A program made the translations under genes and the position numbers. Below the pieces are notes generated by a model. The model had not been told where the DNA came from. It made no database searches and was given only the letters and a program-made list of their open reading frames with translations. A stretch of 6,039 nucleotides of DNA from an uncultured Clostridia bacterium (GTDB lineage: Bacteria > Bacillota > Clostridia > Christensenellales > Borkfalkiaceae), in assembly GCA_947174175.1 (NCBI GenBank), contig CAMWHW010000067.1, positions 1 to 6,039 on the forward strand, given 5' to 3'. Position 1 is the stretch's first letter. The number at the start of each line of letters is the position of its first letter. Shown piece by piece: positions 5,735 through 6,039 of this stretch.

Positions 5735-5860
5735 TATAATTAAAGAATTTTTTTGGCTTTTTTTAAGAAATTTTTTCCAAAAAAGGCGCAATATTGCAGC
5801 GGCGGGGCGGCAAGGCCTGACCTTTTTTTGATACTATCACTTTTTTTGCTGTCAAAACGC

Positions 5861-5889
5861 TTGTATATTTTTGCGCAATAGTGTATAAT
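5861..5889 (+). promoter_or_regulatory. Putative sigma-A-type promoter for serC
   Basis: A perfect TATAAT (5884-5889) is preceded by TTGTAT (5861-5866) with a 17-base spacer, and a TG pair directly abuts the -10 box. The -35 box is weak (three of six), but the -10 box is consensus. Transcription would start near 5896, leaving a 5' leader of about 107 bases before the serC start. Confidence 0.65.
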
Positions 5890-6002
5890 AATTCCAATTT
5901 ATACAAATTTGAGCGTGTTTGCGGTTAAAAATACGAATTTTATTCATTTTTATGCAAATATGCGAATAAACATAGGTAAATTTTTTTCAGAGAGGTTTTT
6001 AT

Positions 6003-6039
6003 ATGAGAGTTTACAATTTTGCGGCAGGTCCTTCCACCC
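6003..6039 (+). CDS. serC: Phosphoserine aminotransferase, N-terminal fragment
   Basis: The first 12 codons read MRVYNFAAGPST, and the gene leaves the window at the right edge. The segment (R)VYNFxAGPxxLP is the signature N-terminus of SerC, the PLP-dependent class V aminotransferase that converts 3-phosphohydroxypyruvate and glutamate to phosphoserine and 2-oxoglutarate in serine synthesis; in some bacteria it also acts in pyridoxal phosphate synthesis. AGAGAGG (5989-5995) lies 7 bases before the ATG, a good ribosome binding site. It is transcribed divergently from the repeat protein gene and has its own promoter-like sequence at 5861-5889. Identification rests on only 12 residues, but these are very characteristic. 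Confidence 0.85.
   Translation, partial: MRVYNFAAGPST

Larger units (their letters stand above)
5627..6002. other. Divergent intergenic region between the repeat protein gene and serC
   Basis: These 376 bases hold no gene I can support. They contain a Shine-Dalgarno sequence and promoter for the minus-strand gene, a promoter and a leader of about 107 bases for serC, and a middle section of repeated A/T runs. T or A runs of 6-7 lie at about 5748-5754, 5758-5764, 5771-5776, 5779-5784, 5823-5829 and 5841-5847. A short GC-rich island lies near 5796-5822, and there is a perfect palindrome GCAATATTGC at 5788-5797. I see no T-box or known riboswitch in the serC leader. Confidence 0.6.

Noticed and set aside
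5749..5784. A TTTTTTGG/CCAAAAAA hairpin
   Set aside because: It has a 20-base loop and almost only A-T pairs. It is better explained by the general run of A/T tracts.
5812..5829. A possible plus-strand terminator (AAGG-CCTGA-CCTT followed by Ts)
   Set aside because: The stem is only four base pairs and there is no plus-strand gene upstream for it to end.

Overview
The window looks like chromosomal DNA from a Firmicutes/Clostridia-type bacterium, possibly an uncultured gut lineage. The evidence is an RNase J homologue, a TrmR-type tRNA methyltransferase followed by a U32-family protein (an order also known from Bacillus), strong AGGAG-like ribosome binding sites, and an AT-rich intergenic region beside genes of moderate GC. 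No mobile element, tRNA, rRNA or CRISPR array is visible. The taxonomic guess is inference only.

Layout from right to left along the minus strand. At 6003 the first 12 codons of serC (phosphoserine aminotransferase) run off the right edge on the plus strand. A 376-base AT-rich divergent intergenic region (5627-6002) carries one plausible sigma-A-type promoter for each direction, with clustered A/T tracts between them. From 5626 down to 2816 lies a large gene for a 936-residue protein I cannot assign to a named family. It has an N-terminal coiled coil, about 20 degenerate copies of a short amphipathic helical repeat, a duplicated 18-residue coiled-coil unit, a long glutamate-rich tract, and a compact C-terminal domain. 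A hairpin with the look of an intrinsic terminator follows it (2749-2775).

Next on the minus strand are RNase J (2691-784) with an unusual basic N-terminal tail of about 90 residues, an O-methyltransferase of the TrmR/YrrM type (778-107), and the start of a U32 peptidase-family protein (96-1, cut by the left edge). These three are separated by only 5 and 10 bases and are almost certainly co-transcribed. TrmR plus a U32 protein of the TrhP type is the known route to 5-methoxyuridine at tRNA position 34: TrhP hydroxylates U34 and TrmR methylates it. The minus-strand operon therefore couples mRNA decay/processing (RNase J) with tRNA wobble modification.

The least understood element is the repeat-rich acidic protein upstream of RNase J. 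Its architecture suggests an elongated intracellular scaffold. Its polyacidic tract lies next door to an RNase J with a polybasic tail, which is suggestive but unproven.
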